Below are positions 25,527 to 35,600 of a stretch of DNA of 64,000 nt, in pieces. The position numbers and the translations under genes were made by a program. The notes under the pieces were generated by a model that was given only the letters and a program-made list of their open reading frames with translations, was not told the origin of the DNA and made no database searches. This stretch comes from Streptomyces sp. NBC_00569. Lineage in GTDB: Bacteria; Actinomycetota; Actinomycetes; Streptomycetales; Streptomycetaceae. The stretch is from contig NZ_CP107783.1 of assembly GCF_036345255.1 (NCBI RefSeq), forward strand, positions 868,001-932,000. The letters run 5' to 3'. How positions within the stretch are numbered: position 1 is the stretch's first letter; each line of letters starts with the position of its first letter.

Positions 25527-26992
25527 ACGGGCGGCCGGTTCCGTGCAGCCGCGAGGAACTGGGCTCACTGTTCCTGTTCGAGAAACTCGACCCGGACCAG
25601 CTCGACCGGCTGTGCCGCGAGGGCCGCGTGGAGGCCTTCGAGCCCGGGCCCGTGTACGCGGAAGGCGATCCGGCGACCTGCTTCTACGTGCTCCTCGAGG
25701 GCGCGCTCGTCATGTCGCGCCGCGTCGGCGCCGACGACGTGGAGGTGAACCGGAGCTCCAGCCGCGGTGTGTACTCGGGTGCCTTCCAGTCCTACCTCGG
25801 GGATCGGGCCGCGCAGACGTACAACAGCTCGATGCGGGTCACGGAACCCTCGCGGTTCTTCGTCCTGCCCGCGGAGACCTTCGCGGCCGTCGTGCGGGAA
25901 TGGTTCCCCATGGCCGTCCACCTGCTCGAAGGGCTGTTCTTCGGTGCGCGGAAAACCCAGCAGACGGTCGGCCAGCGGGAGCGGCTGCTGGCGCTGGGCT
26001 CGCTGTCCGCCGGGCTCACCCACGAGCTCAACAACCCGGCCGCGGCGGCGGCGCGGGCCACGTCGGCGCTGCGCGAGCGGGTCGCGGGCATGCGGCACAA
26101 GCTGGGCGCGATCGCCTCGGGCCCGTACCGGCGGGCCACGCTGGAGACACTCGTCGAGATCCAGGAGCGGACGGCCGAGCAGGTGGCCAAGGCTCCTGTT
26201 CTGACCCCTCTGGAGACCTCCGACCGCGAGGACGCCCTCACGGACTGGCTGGACGACCACGGGATCACCGCCGGCTGGCAGCTGGCGCCGAACTTCGTCC
26301 AGGCCGGCCTCGATGTCGACTGGCTCGACCAGGTCGCCTCGGCCGTCGGCGAGGAGACCCTCGAAGGCGCAGTGCGGTGGCTGAACTACACCGTCGAGAC
26401 CGAACTCCTCATGAACGAGATCGAGGACTCCACCGCGCGGATCTCCCACCTCGTCGACGCGGCCAAGCAGTACTCCCAGATCGACCGGGCCCCTTCCCGG
26501 TTCGCGGACGTGCACGAGCTGCTCGACAGCACGCTGATGATGCTCTCCGGCAAGTTCGGGAACGGGATCAAGGTCGTCAAGGACTACGACCGCACACTGC
26601 CCGAGGTCCCCGCCTACCCCGGCGAGCTCAACCAGGTGTGGACGAACCTCGTCGACAACGCGGTCGCGGCGATGAACAGCACAGGCGGTGAGGGCACGCT
26701 GACGGTGCGCACCGCGCTCGACCGTGACCAGTTGCTCGTGGAGTTCCGCGACACGGGGCCCGGGATCCCCGCGGACATCCGTGGCCGCATCTTCGACCCG
26801 TTCTTCACCACCAAGCCGGTGGGCGAGGGAACCGGGCTCGGCCTGGACATCTCCTGGCGCATCGTCGTCAACAAGCACCACGGCCAGCTCGAAGTGCACT
26901 CCGAACCAGGAGACACCCGCTTCCAGGTGCGTCTCCCTCTCACGTCCACGAACTCCGACCCCGAACCCGACCCCCTACAGGAGCCCTCATGA
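25523..26992 (+). CDS. Cyclic-nucleotide-binding-domain histidine kinase
   Basis: A 489-residue soluble sensor kinase. Residues about 15-135 form a CRP-like cyclic-nucleotide-binding domain (LFEKLDPDQLDRLCREGRVE, FYVLLEGALVMSRR). The phospho-acceptor His is in LSAGLTHELNNPAAAAAR near residue 175, and the ATPase domain shows NQVWTNLVDNAVAAMN, DTGPGIP, FTTKPVGEGTGLGLDIS. There are no membrane helices. The GTG start lies in the stop codon of the preceding receiver/flavoprotein gene and its stop overlaps the next gene, so the receiver domain upstream is the obvious cognate partner. Confidence 0.92.
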   Translation: MNGRPVPCSREELGSLFLFEKLDPDQLDRLCREGRVEAFEPGPVYAEGDPATCFYVLLEGALVMSRRVGADDVEVNRSSSRGVYSGAFQSYLGDRAAQTYNSSMRVTEPSRFFVLPAETFAAVVREWFPMAVHLLEGLFFGARKTQQTVGQRERLLALGSLSAGLTHELNNPAAAAARATSALRERVAGMRHKLGAIASGPYRRATLETLVEIQERTAEQVAKAPVLTPLETSDREDALTDWLDDHGITAGWQLAPNFVQAGLDVDWLDQVASAVGEETLEGAVRWLNYTVETELLMNEIEDSTARISHLVDAAKQYSQIDRAPSRFADVHELLDSTLMMLSGKFGNGIKVVKDYDRTLPEVPAYPGELNQVWTNLVDNAVAAMNSTGGEGTLTVRTALDRDQLLVEFRDTGPGIPADIRGRIFDPFFTTKPVGEGTGLGLDISWRIVVNKHHGQLEVHSEPGDTRFQVRLPLTSTNSDPEPDPLQEPS

Positions 26993-27339
26993 GCACCCCG
27001 AAAGGAATCGACCCCGCTGTCCCGCCGAGCGGCACCGGATGCGTCGAGTGCGACGCGGTCGACGGCTGGTGGTTCCATCTGCGGCGCTGCGCGCAGTGCG
27101 GTCACATCGGCTGCTGCGACGACTCACTGGGCAAGCACGCGACGGATCACGCCAGGACCAGCGGCCACCCGGTGATCCAGAGCTTCGAGCCGGGCGAGAG
27201 CTGGTTCTGGGACTACAACACGTCCTCGCTCATCGAGACGGGCCCGGACCTCGCTCCCCCCGTCAGCCATCCCGAGACCCAGTCGGCCCCCGGCCCCGGG
27301 GACCGAGTCCCCTCGAACTGGAACGAGTTGCTGGGCTGA
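26989..27339 (+). CDS. UBP-type zinc finger protein
   Basis: A 116-residue protein with a ubiquitin-hydrolase-type (ZnF-UBP) zinc finger. Visible ligands are GCVECDAVDGWW, RRCAQCGHIGCCDDS, KHATDHARTSGHPV and a W-F-W-D-Y aromatic patch near residue 75. In eukaryotes this fold binds the ubiquitin C-terminus; bacteria lack ubiquitin (though actinobacteria have Pup), and its ligand here is unknown. The ATG overlaps the kinase stop by 4 bp (ATGA), so it is the third gene of the flavoprotein/kinase operon. Confidence 0.9.
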   Translation: MSTPKGIDPAVPPSGTGCVECDAVDGWWFHLRRCAQCGHIGCCDDSLGKHATDHARTSGHPVIQSFEPGESWFWDYNTSSLIETGPDLAPPVSHPETQSAPGPGDRVPSNWNELLG

Positions 27340-27367
27340 CGGGTTCGCCGGACGGACGAGCTCCGGA

Positions 27368-27937
27368 TCAGGCCGGCCCCGGGGCCGTGAACGACACGTC
27401 CGCCGAGCGCGTGGTCGTGTCCGCGTCGCTGCCGAGCGCCCAGGCCGCGACCCTGGAGACGGTGGCGGCCGGGATCTCCTCGCTGATGCCGGGGGCCGCC
27501 GGGACGTTCTGGGTCGCGTGGGCGTCGTACGGCAGGACCACCCGATAGCCCCGCGCGAGAGCGGTCCGCGCCGTCGCCTGGACGCACATCTCGGACATCA
27601 CACCGCAGACGGCGAGCGCCTCGACCCCCGCACCGGCGAGCAGACCGCCCAGCGCTGTCCCGTCGAAGCCGTCGTCCTTGGGCTTGCGGATCACGACCTC
27701 CGCCGGGCCCGGCTCGACCGGGTGGTGGAGTTTCCAGCCCGGCGTGTGCGGCTCGTCCTCCGCCCCGGGCGGCCCGTCGTTCTGGAGGTGCACGACGAGG
27801 GCCCCGCCGCGGCGGGCCCGCGCGATCAGGTCCGTCGTCCGCTCCACGAGACGTACCGCATCCGGAACGGCCCCCTTGCCGGAGACGAACGCTGACTGGA
27901 CGTCCACCACGATCAGGGCCTCTACGCGATTGATCAT
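27368..27937 (-). CDS. Isochorismatase-family cysteine hydrolase
   Basis: A 189-residue hydrolase. The catalytic Asp is in LIVVDVQSAFV, the Lys in VIRKPKDDGFDGTAL, and the nucleophile Cys in AVCGVMSEMCVQATARTAL, followed by YRVVLPYDAHAT. Members hydrolyse amides such as nicotinamide or N-carbamoyl compounds; the substrate here is not predictable. The ATG at 27937 fits the family N-terminus (MINRVEAL). It is convergent with the zinc-finger gene. Confidence 0.9.
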   Translation of the reverse strand: MINRVEALIVVDVQSAFVSGKGAVPDAVRLVERTTDLIARARRGGALVVHLQNDGPPGAEDEPHTPGWKLHHPVEPGPAEVVIRKPKDDGFDGTALGGLLAGAGVEALAVCGVMSEMCVQATARTALARGYRVVLPYDAHATQNVPAAPGISEEIPAATVSRVAAWALGSDADTTTRSADVSFTAPGPA

Positions 27938-28083
27938 GCGGTCATCATGACCGGCGGGGCCGCGCGCCTCCATGCGGTTTCCTGCGCCCCCACGCCTGTG
28001 TTCCACTGGCGTCGGATGCCGATCAGGCCTCTGACGTGGGCGTTGAAGCCGACGCCCCATGATCGACAGCAGGGAGAGGTTCG

Positions 28084-28389
28084 ATGACGACGACCGCGAA
28101 GCCGAGCGTGCAGCACGAGGACGAGCAAGTACGAGTGACCCGCTGGGACTTCGAGCCCGACACGCGTACCGGTCGCCACGTCCACGAGCACGACTACGTG
28201 GTCGTGCCCGTGGTGGACGGCCGGATCAGCGCGTTCGCCCCCGACGGCACGGTGACCGAGTCACAGCTGCGCGCCGGCGAGTCCTACGCGCGCCCGGCAG
28301 GCGGCGAGCACGACGTCGTCAACACGGGCGGCACGTGGCTGGCGTTCGTCGAGATCGAGCTCAAGGGGACGTCGAAAGCCGTGGCGTAA
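28084..28389 (+). CDS. Cupin-domain protein
   Basis: A 101-residue single-domain cupin. The first motif (GRHVHEHDYVVVPVVDG) contains the G-x-H-x-H metal ligands and the second is GEHDVVNTGGTWLAFVEIEL. Such small cupins can be isomerases, dioxygenases or storage/regulatory proteins. A GGGAGAGG ribosome site 7 bp before the ATG fixes the start. It is divergent from the isochorismatase-family gene (146 bp between). Confidence 0.87.
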   Translation: MTTTAKPSVQHEDEQVRVTRWDFEPDTRTGRHVHEHDYVVVPVVDGRISAFAPDGTVTESQLRAGESYARPAGGEHDVVNTGGTWLAFVEIELKGTSKAVA

Positions 28390-28407
28390 CGCTCCGCCGG
28401 GTCACCG

Positions 28408-28435
28408 GACGGCAGTCACCTGACGGCAGTCACTT
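28408..28435. repeat. Two tandem copies of a 14-bp unit
   Basis: GACGGCAGTCACCT is followed directly by GACGGCAGTCACTT and then GACGA. The second copy runs into the last codon of the MmpS-like lipoprotein gene (stop at 28430-28432 on the minus strand), consistent with replication slippage. Confidence 0.7.
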
Positions 28436-28882
28436 GACGAGGTACTTGCAGCCCGCGATCGACTTGCCGCCCTTGTTGTCCGCGACCTGCTTGCCGTCGA
28501 CCTTGATGACACAGGAGGCCGGCTCGAGCTGGCCCTCCGAGCCGGTCACCGAGCCGGGGACGACCGACACCAGGCTGCCGACCTTCAGTTCGGCGCCCTT
28601 GACGGTCAGTTGGGTCGTCTTCGTCCAGGGCAGGTTCACCTGCTCCGTCTTGCTGTCGCCGGCCGTCCACAGGACCTGCGTACTGCCCTGGCCCCGCACC
28701 TCGAAGGTCACTTCGCGGGTGGCTTCCTGACCCCCGGCCGGCTTCGAGGCGGCGGGCGAGGGTGCCGTCGACGTGTCCTGCTTCGCCCCGGCCTCCTTGC
28801 CGTCTCCCCCGCCGCTGCCGCACCCGGCCAGCAGAGCGGCTGTCGCCGCGACCAGAGCAATACCGGTTAGCGTCCTGCGCAC
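28430..28882 (-). CDS. MmpS-family-like lipoprotein
   Basis: A 150-residue secreted lipoprotein. Residues 1-22 are a signal peptide ending in the lipobox LLAGC. A low-complexity Ser/Ala/Pro linker follows, then an immunoglobulin-like domain: EVTFEVRGQGSTQVLWTAGD, QVNLPWTKTTQL and SCVIKVDGKQVADNKGG. This layout matches MmpS transport-accessory proteins, which help MmpL exporters; the MMPL remnant at 22449 is 6 kb away and probably unrelated. The GTG at 28882 follows GGAGGAAAC. A long inverted repeat (28907-28953) lies just upstream. Confidence 0.8.
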   Translation of the reverse strand: MRRTLTGIALVAATAALLAGCGSGGGDGKEAGAKQDTSTAPSPAASKPAGGQEATREVTFEVRGQGSTQVLWTAGDSKTEQVNLPWTKTTQLTVKGAELKVGSLVSVVPGSVTGSEGQLEPASCVIKVDGKQVADNKGGKSIAGCKYLVK

Positions 28883-28906
28883 GTTTCCTCCGTGATCCCC
28901 GTACAA

Positions 28907-28953
28907 CTCAGCATTTCGGCCCGGGCAGACCTCCCCCGGGCCGAACTGCTGAG
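28907..28953. promoter_or_regulatory. 19-bp inverted repeat upstream of the MmpS-like gene
   Basis: Left arm 28907-28925 and right arm 28935-28953 are complementary at 18 of 19 positions around a 9-nt loop. It lies 25 bp upstream of the GTG of the lipoprotein gene, between two divergent genes, so it is unlikely to be a normal terminator. It could be an operator or a leader hairpin. Confidence 0.65.
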
Positions 28954-29060
28954 CATAGTGGGGCGCCCGGGACGTTCACTCGGTGCGTAGGCGTCCGTCC
29001 GCATCTCCTCGACTCGTCATGGCTCTAGGAAGGTTCGGGCCCCGGCGCTACCCTCCGCGC

Positions 29061-30146
29061 ATGATTTCGACCGTTGTCTGGGGTACCGGAAATGTCGGGC
29101 GCGCGGCCATCCGCGCCGTCGAGGCCCACCCGGCACTGGAGCTCGTCGCCGTACTGGTCCACGATCCCGCGAAGGTCGGCCGTGACGCGGGTGAACTCGC
29201 GGGCCTCGACCACGAGTTGGAGGTCACTGCGAGCGACGACATCGAAGCGGTGCTGGCCGCCGGGCCCCGGGCCGTCGTGTACGCGGCCTCCGGCGACATC
29301 CGCCCCGACGACGCCCTCGCCGACATCACCCGGGCCCTGCGGTCCGGCGCCGTCGTCGTCTCCCCCGCCCTCTATCCGCTCTACGACCACCGCGGCGCGC
29401 CGCCGGAGTTCCGGGATCCGGTGGTGGCCGCCATCGCGGAAGGCGGCGGGTCCCTGTTCGCCTCCGGGGTCGACCCGGGCTGGGGCAACGACGTCCTGCC
29501 GCTCCTCGTCAGCGGGCTCGGCAGCACCGTCGACGCGATCCGCTGCCAGGAGATCTTCGACTACTCGACGTACGACCAGCCCGACTCGGTACGGCTCCTG
29601 GTCGGCATGGGTCAGCCGATGGACTACGACCCGCCCATGCTGTGGGACACCGTCCCGACGATGGTGTGGGGCGGACAGATACGTCTGATGGCGCGGGCGC
29701 TCGGGGTCGAACTCGACGAGATCCGCGAGACGTTGGACCGCCGCCCGCTCGACACCACGGTCAGCACGCGCACGATGGGCGACTTCGAGGCCGGCACGCA
29801 GGGCGCCGTCCGGTTCGAGGTGCAGGGCATCGTCGGGGGCGAACCCCTCATCGTCATCGAGCACGTCACCCGCATCCACCCGTCCTGCGCGCCGGACTGG
29901 CCGACGCCCCCCGACGGCACCGGGGCGCACCGGGTGATCATCGAGGGCCGTCCGCGCATCGAGGTCACCGTCGAGGCCGCGGACGAGGGCGAGAACCGGT
30001 CGGCCGGCGGCAACGCCACCGCGGTCGGCCGGCTGGTGAATGCCATCGACTGGCTCGTGGACCAGGCCCCGGGCCTCTACGACGCGCTCGACGTCCCGCT
30101 GCGCCCCGCAGTCGGAAAGCTCGGCCATCGCGGAAGGAAGCAATGA
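29061..30146 (+). CDS. NAD(P)H-dependent amine dehydrogenase family protein (DapB-like fold)
   Basis: A 361-residue oxidoreductase. It opens with the Rossmann segment ISTVVWGTGNVGRAAIRAVE and continues with LELVAVLVHDPAKVGRDAG, as in dihydrodipicolinate-reductase-like and 2,4-diaminopentanoate-dehydrogenase-like proteins. The second domain carries GVDPGWGNDVLPLLVSGLGS. The natural substrate in actinomycetes is unknown. The ATG at 29061 is where family sequence begins. Its stop overlaps the start of the carboxymuconolactone-decarboxylase-like gene (ATGA), so both form an operon. Confidence 0.85.
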   Translation: MISTVVWGTGNVGRAAIRAVEAHPALELVAVLVHDPAKVGRDAGELAGLDHELEVTASDDIEAVLAAGPRAVVYAASGDIRPDDALADITRALRSGAVVVSPALYPLYDHRGAPPEFRDPVVAAIAEGGGSLFASGVDPGWGNDVLPLLVSGLGSTVDAIRCQEIFDYSTYDQPDSVRLLVGMGQPMDYDPPMLWDTVPTMVWGGQIRLMARALGVELDEIRETLDRRPLDTTVSTRTMGDFEAGTQGAVRFEVQGIVGGEPLIVIEHVTRIHPSCAPDWPTPPDGTGAHRVIIEGRPRIEVTVEAADEGENRSAGGNATAVGRLVNAIDWLVDQAPGLYDALDVPLRPAVGKLGHRGRKQ

Positions 30147-30625
30147 TGATCATCGACATCCCCGAGGGACAGGAACCGATCGGCTACGTCTGGGGGGACA
30201 TGGTCCCCGGTATCGGCATGGCGGCCGCCAACTTCTCGCTGTCCGTGTACGCCCATACGACCCTGGGCCTGCGGGAGTTCGAGGCGGCACGGCTGCGGAT
30301 CGCGCAGATCAACGGGTGTCAGTTCTGCCTGGACTGGCGTACCGACCGGGACGGGGAGAAGGTCGAGGAGTCCTTCGCGGACTCGGTGACCGAGTGGCGT
30401 ACCAGCGACGCCTTCGACGACCGCACGCGTCTCGCGGCCGAGTACGCCGAGCGGTACGCGCTCGACCACCACGGCCTGGACGAGGAGTTCTGGTCCCGGA
30501 TGACCGCGCTGTACAGCCAGGTCGAGATCGTGGAGCTGAGCATGAGCATCGGTTCCTGGCTGGCGTTCGGCAGGCTCAACCACGTGCTGGGTCTCGACAC
30601 CGCGTGTGTCCTGCCCACGGCCTGA
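30143..30625 (+). CDS. Carboxymuconolactone decarboxylase/AhpD-like protein
   Basis: A 160-residue helical protein with the AhpD-type redox motif NGCQFCLDWRTD, preceded by EFEAARLRIAQI and followed by RLAAEYAERYALDHHGLDEE. The C-x-x-C pair suggests peroxidase or disulfide-relay activity, as in AhpD, rather than decarboxylation. The start overlaps the preceding amine-dehydrogenase-like gene by 4 bp, so the two are co-translated. Confidence 0.88.
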   Translation: MMIIDIPEGQEPIGYVWGDMVPGIGMAAANFSLSVYAHTTLGLREFEAARLRIAQINGCQFCLDWRTDRDGEKVEESFADSVTEWRTSDAFDDRTRLAAEYAERYALDHHGLDEEFWSRMTALYSQVEIVELSMSIGSWLAFGRLNHVLGLDTACVLPTA

Positions 30626-30628
30626 GAC

Positions 30629-30652
30629 GCGGGGGCCGCGGCCGGCCCCCGC
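30629..30652. terminator. Bidirectional terminator
   Basis: Perfect 9-bp stem GCGGGGGCC / GGCCCCCGC with a 6-nt loop, in the 39-bp gap between the AhpD-like gene and the convergent cholesterol oxidase gene. Confidence 0.75.
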
Positions 30653-30664
30653 GCTGCTCACCCG

Positions 30665-32633
<1,969 letters not shown>

Positions 32634-35600
32634 ATGACAACCTCAGACAACGGCAGCGACGTCCCCCCGCCTGACGGACCGCCACCCGGCACGGTGGCAC
32701 TCGACGACGCGACGGGCGTCGTCGTGGAGCACGTGACGCCGCCGGTCGAACCCCCGGCTCTGATCGAACCGCTGGACCTGACCGTGGCCGCCCCCGACGC
32801 GGAGTCCTTCGAGGACAGCGCCGTCGGCGTACGCGGCGGTACGGCCCTGTTCACCGCGGGGCCGGCCGCCCCTCCCCGCACCCTCATGAACATCTTCGGC
32901 GCGTCCGTGCGCGACCACCGCGACGAGGTGGCCCTGGACGACGGGGCGAAGCAGCTCACGTACCGCGCGCTCGCCGACGAGGTGGAGAACCTGCGGGTGC
33001 GGCTCGCGCTGGCCGGGGTCCGCAGGGGCGACCGGGTCGGGGTCCGCGTCCCGTCCGGGACCAACGATCTCTACATCGCGATCCTGTCGGTGCTCGCCGT
33101 CGGCGCCGCCTACGTCCCCGTGGACGCCGAAGACCCGGACGAGCGGGCCGAGTTGGTGTTCGGCGAAGCCGGGGTGCGCGCCGTCATCAGCGCCGGCCAC
33201 GACCTGACCGCGTGGGGACCCGACGGCAAGGAGGAGGGCGGCGCCAGGACTCCCCGAGGGGCCGCGGACTGCCTGCCCGGCACCGACGACGACGCCTGGA
33301 TCATCTTCACGTCGGGCTCCACGGGGAAGCCCAAGGGCGTCGCGGTCTCGCACCGCAGCGCCGCCGCCTTCGTCGACGCCGAGGCCGCGCTGTTCCTCGC
33401 CGACGAGCCGATCGGCCCCGGCGACCGCGTGATGGCCGGCCTGTCCGTCGCCTTCGACGCGTCGTGCGAGGAGATGTGGCTGGCCTGGCGCAACGGCGCC
33501 TGCCTGGTGCCGGTACCGCGCTCCCGCGTCCGCAGCGGCGCCGACCTCGGGCCCTGGCTCGTCGAGCAGGACATCAGCGTCGTGTCCACGGTGCCCACGC
33601 TCGCCGCCCTGTGGGAGCCCCAGGTCCTCGACGACGTACGCCTTCTGATCTTCGGCGGTGAGGCGTGTCCGCCCGAGCTGGCGCAGCGTCTGGTCACCGA
33701 GGGCCGCGAGGTGTGGAACACGTACGGCCCCACGGAGGCCACGGTCGTCGCCTGCGCGTGCCTGATGACCGGCGAGGAACCGGTCAGGATCGGACTGCCG
33801 CTGGACGGCTGGGAGTTGGCCGTCGTCGACGAGGCCGGCGATCCCGTCCCGCTCGGCGCCACCGGCGAGCTCGTCATCGGCGGCGTGGGGCTGGCCCGCT
33901 ATCTCGACCCCGCCAAGGACGCCGAGAAGTACGCGCCGCTGGTCTCCCTCGGCTGGGAGCGCGCCTACCGCAGCGGCGACCTCGTCAAGGCGGACCCGGA
34001 AGGCCTCGTGTTCCTGGGACGCGGGGACGAGCAGATCAAACTCGGCGGCCGCCGCATCGAGCTCGGCGAGGTCGATGCGGCTCTGCAGGCGCTGCCCGGC
34101 GTAGCCGGGGCGGCCGCCGCCGTACGCACGGCACGCAGCGGCAACCAGCTGCTCGTCGGCTACGTCGTCACGCAGGACGGCTGGGACCGTGCCGAGGCCG
34201 TCGAGCGCCTGCGGGCCGCGCTGCCCGCCGCCCTGGTGCCACTCCTCGCCCCCGTCGAGAGCCTGCCCACCCGCACGTCCGGCAAGGTCGACCGCGCCGC
34301 CCTGCCCTGGCCGCTCCCCGACCTGGACAGCTCCACCGGGCCCACCGAGCAGCTGTACGGCACCGAGGCGTGGCTCGCCGAACAGTGGGCGCACACGCTC
34401 GGAGTGTCCGTGACCGGCGCCAAGGACGACTTCTTCGCGATCGGCGGCTCCAGCCTGGCCGCCGCCCAGCTGACCACCCGGCTGCGCACCCGCTACCCCA
34501 GCGCCGCCGTCCTCGACATCTACCAGCACCCGACGCTGCGCAAGCTCGCCCGCCATCTGGAGGAGTCCGCGCAGGGCACGCAGGCCCACCGAGACGTCGA
34601 ACCGGTGCCGCTACGCGCCCAGGTCCTTCAACTCCTGCTTCTGCTCCCGCTGTTCACGCTCGTCGGACTGCGCTGGTGCGTGGCTCTGGCCGCGCTCGGC
34701 AACGTTTTGCACTGGTTCGGGTCCTATGCCTGGGCTCAGGCCGTGTCCTGGTGGTGGGTGGCCGCGGGGGCGGCGGTGCTGTTCAGCCCAGCGGGGCGGC
34801 TCGCGCTCGCCGCGGGAGGCGCGCGGCTGCTGCTGCGGGGCGTCGGGCCCGGCACATATCCGCGCGGCGGCCATGTCCATCTGCGGCTGTGGACGGCTGA
34901 GCGGCTCGCCGAGTGCAGCGGCGCGACCTCGCTGACCGGCTCATGGCTGCTGCGGTACGCGCGCGCCCTCGGCGCGCGGATCGGCGCCGAGGTGGACCTG
35001 CACTCGCTGCCGCCGGTGACCGGCATGCTCAAACTGGGCCGCGGCTGCGCCGTCGAGGCCGACGTGGACCTCTCCGGACACTGGCTCGACGGCGACCGTC
35101 TGGTGATCGGCGCCGTCAAAGTCGGCGGCGGAGCGGTCGTCGGCACCCGCAGCCTGCTGTTCCCCGGTGCGCGCGTCGGCAAGAAGGCCGAGGTGGCCCC
35201 CGGATCCGCGGTGACCGGCCAGATCCCGACCGGCCAGCGCTGGGCCGGCTCCCCCGCCGTGAAGCTGGGCAAGGCCAAGCGGGACTGGCCGAAGCAGCGG
35301 CCGAGGCGCTCGTACGGGTGGCGGCTGATGTACGGCGCGTCGGGCCTGGTCCTCTCCGCGCTGCCGGTGCTCGCGGCCGTGCCCGCGCTCGCGGTGGCGC
35401 TCCGCTTCGTGCCCGCGGCCGCGGGTCTCGGCGAGGCGCTGCGCGGCGCCCTGGTCGCGGTGGTGCCCGCAGCACTGGCCTTCGGATGCGCGTACGCGCT
35501 GCTTCTGGTGGGCGCCGTGCGGCTGCTGAGCCTCGGGCTGCGGCCGGGCCTGCACCCGACGCACAGCCGCACCGGCTGGCAGTCCTGGACGATCACGCAG

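Noticed and set aside
25565..26899. 444-codon minus-strand open frame
   Set aside because: Antisense of the histidine kinase gene, whose motifs are clear.
27345..27400. Terminator between the zinc-finger and isochorismatase genes
   Set aside because: Only a 5-bp stem (CCGGA/TCCGG) and a GC palindrome inside coding sequence; not convincing.
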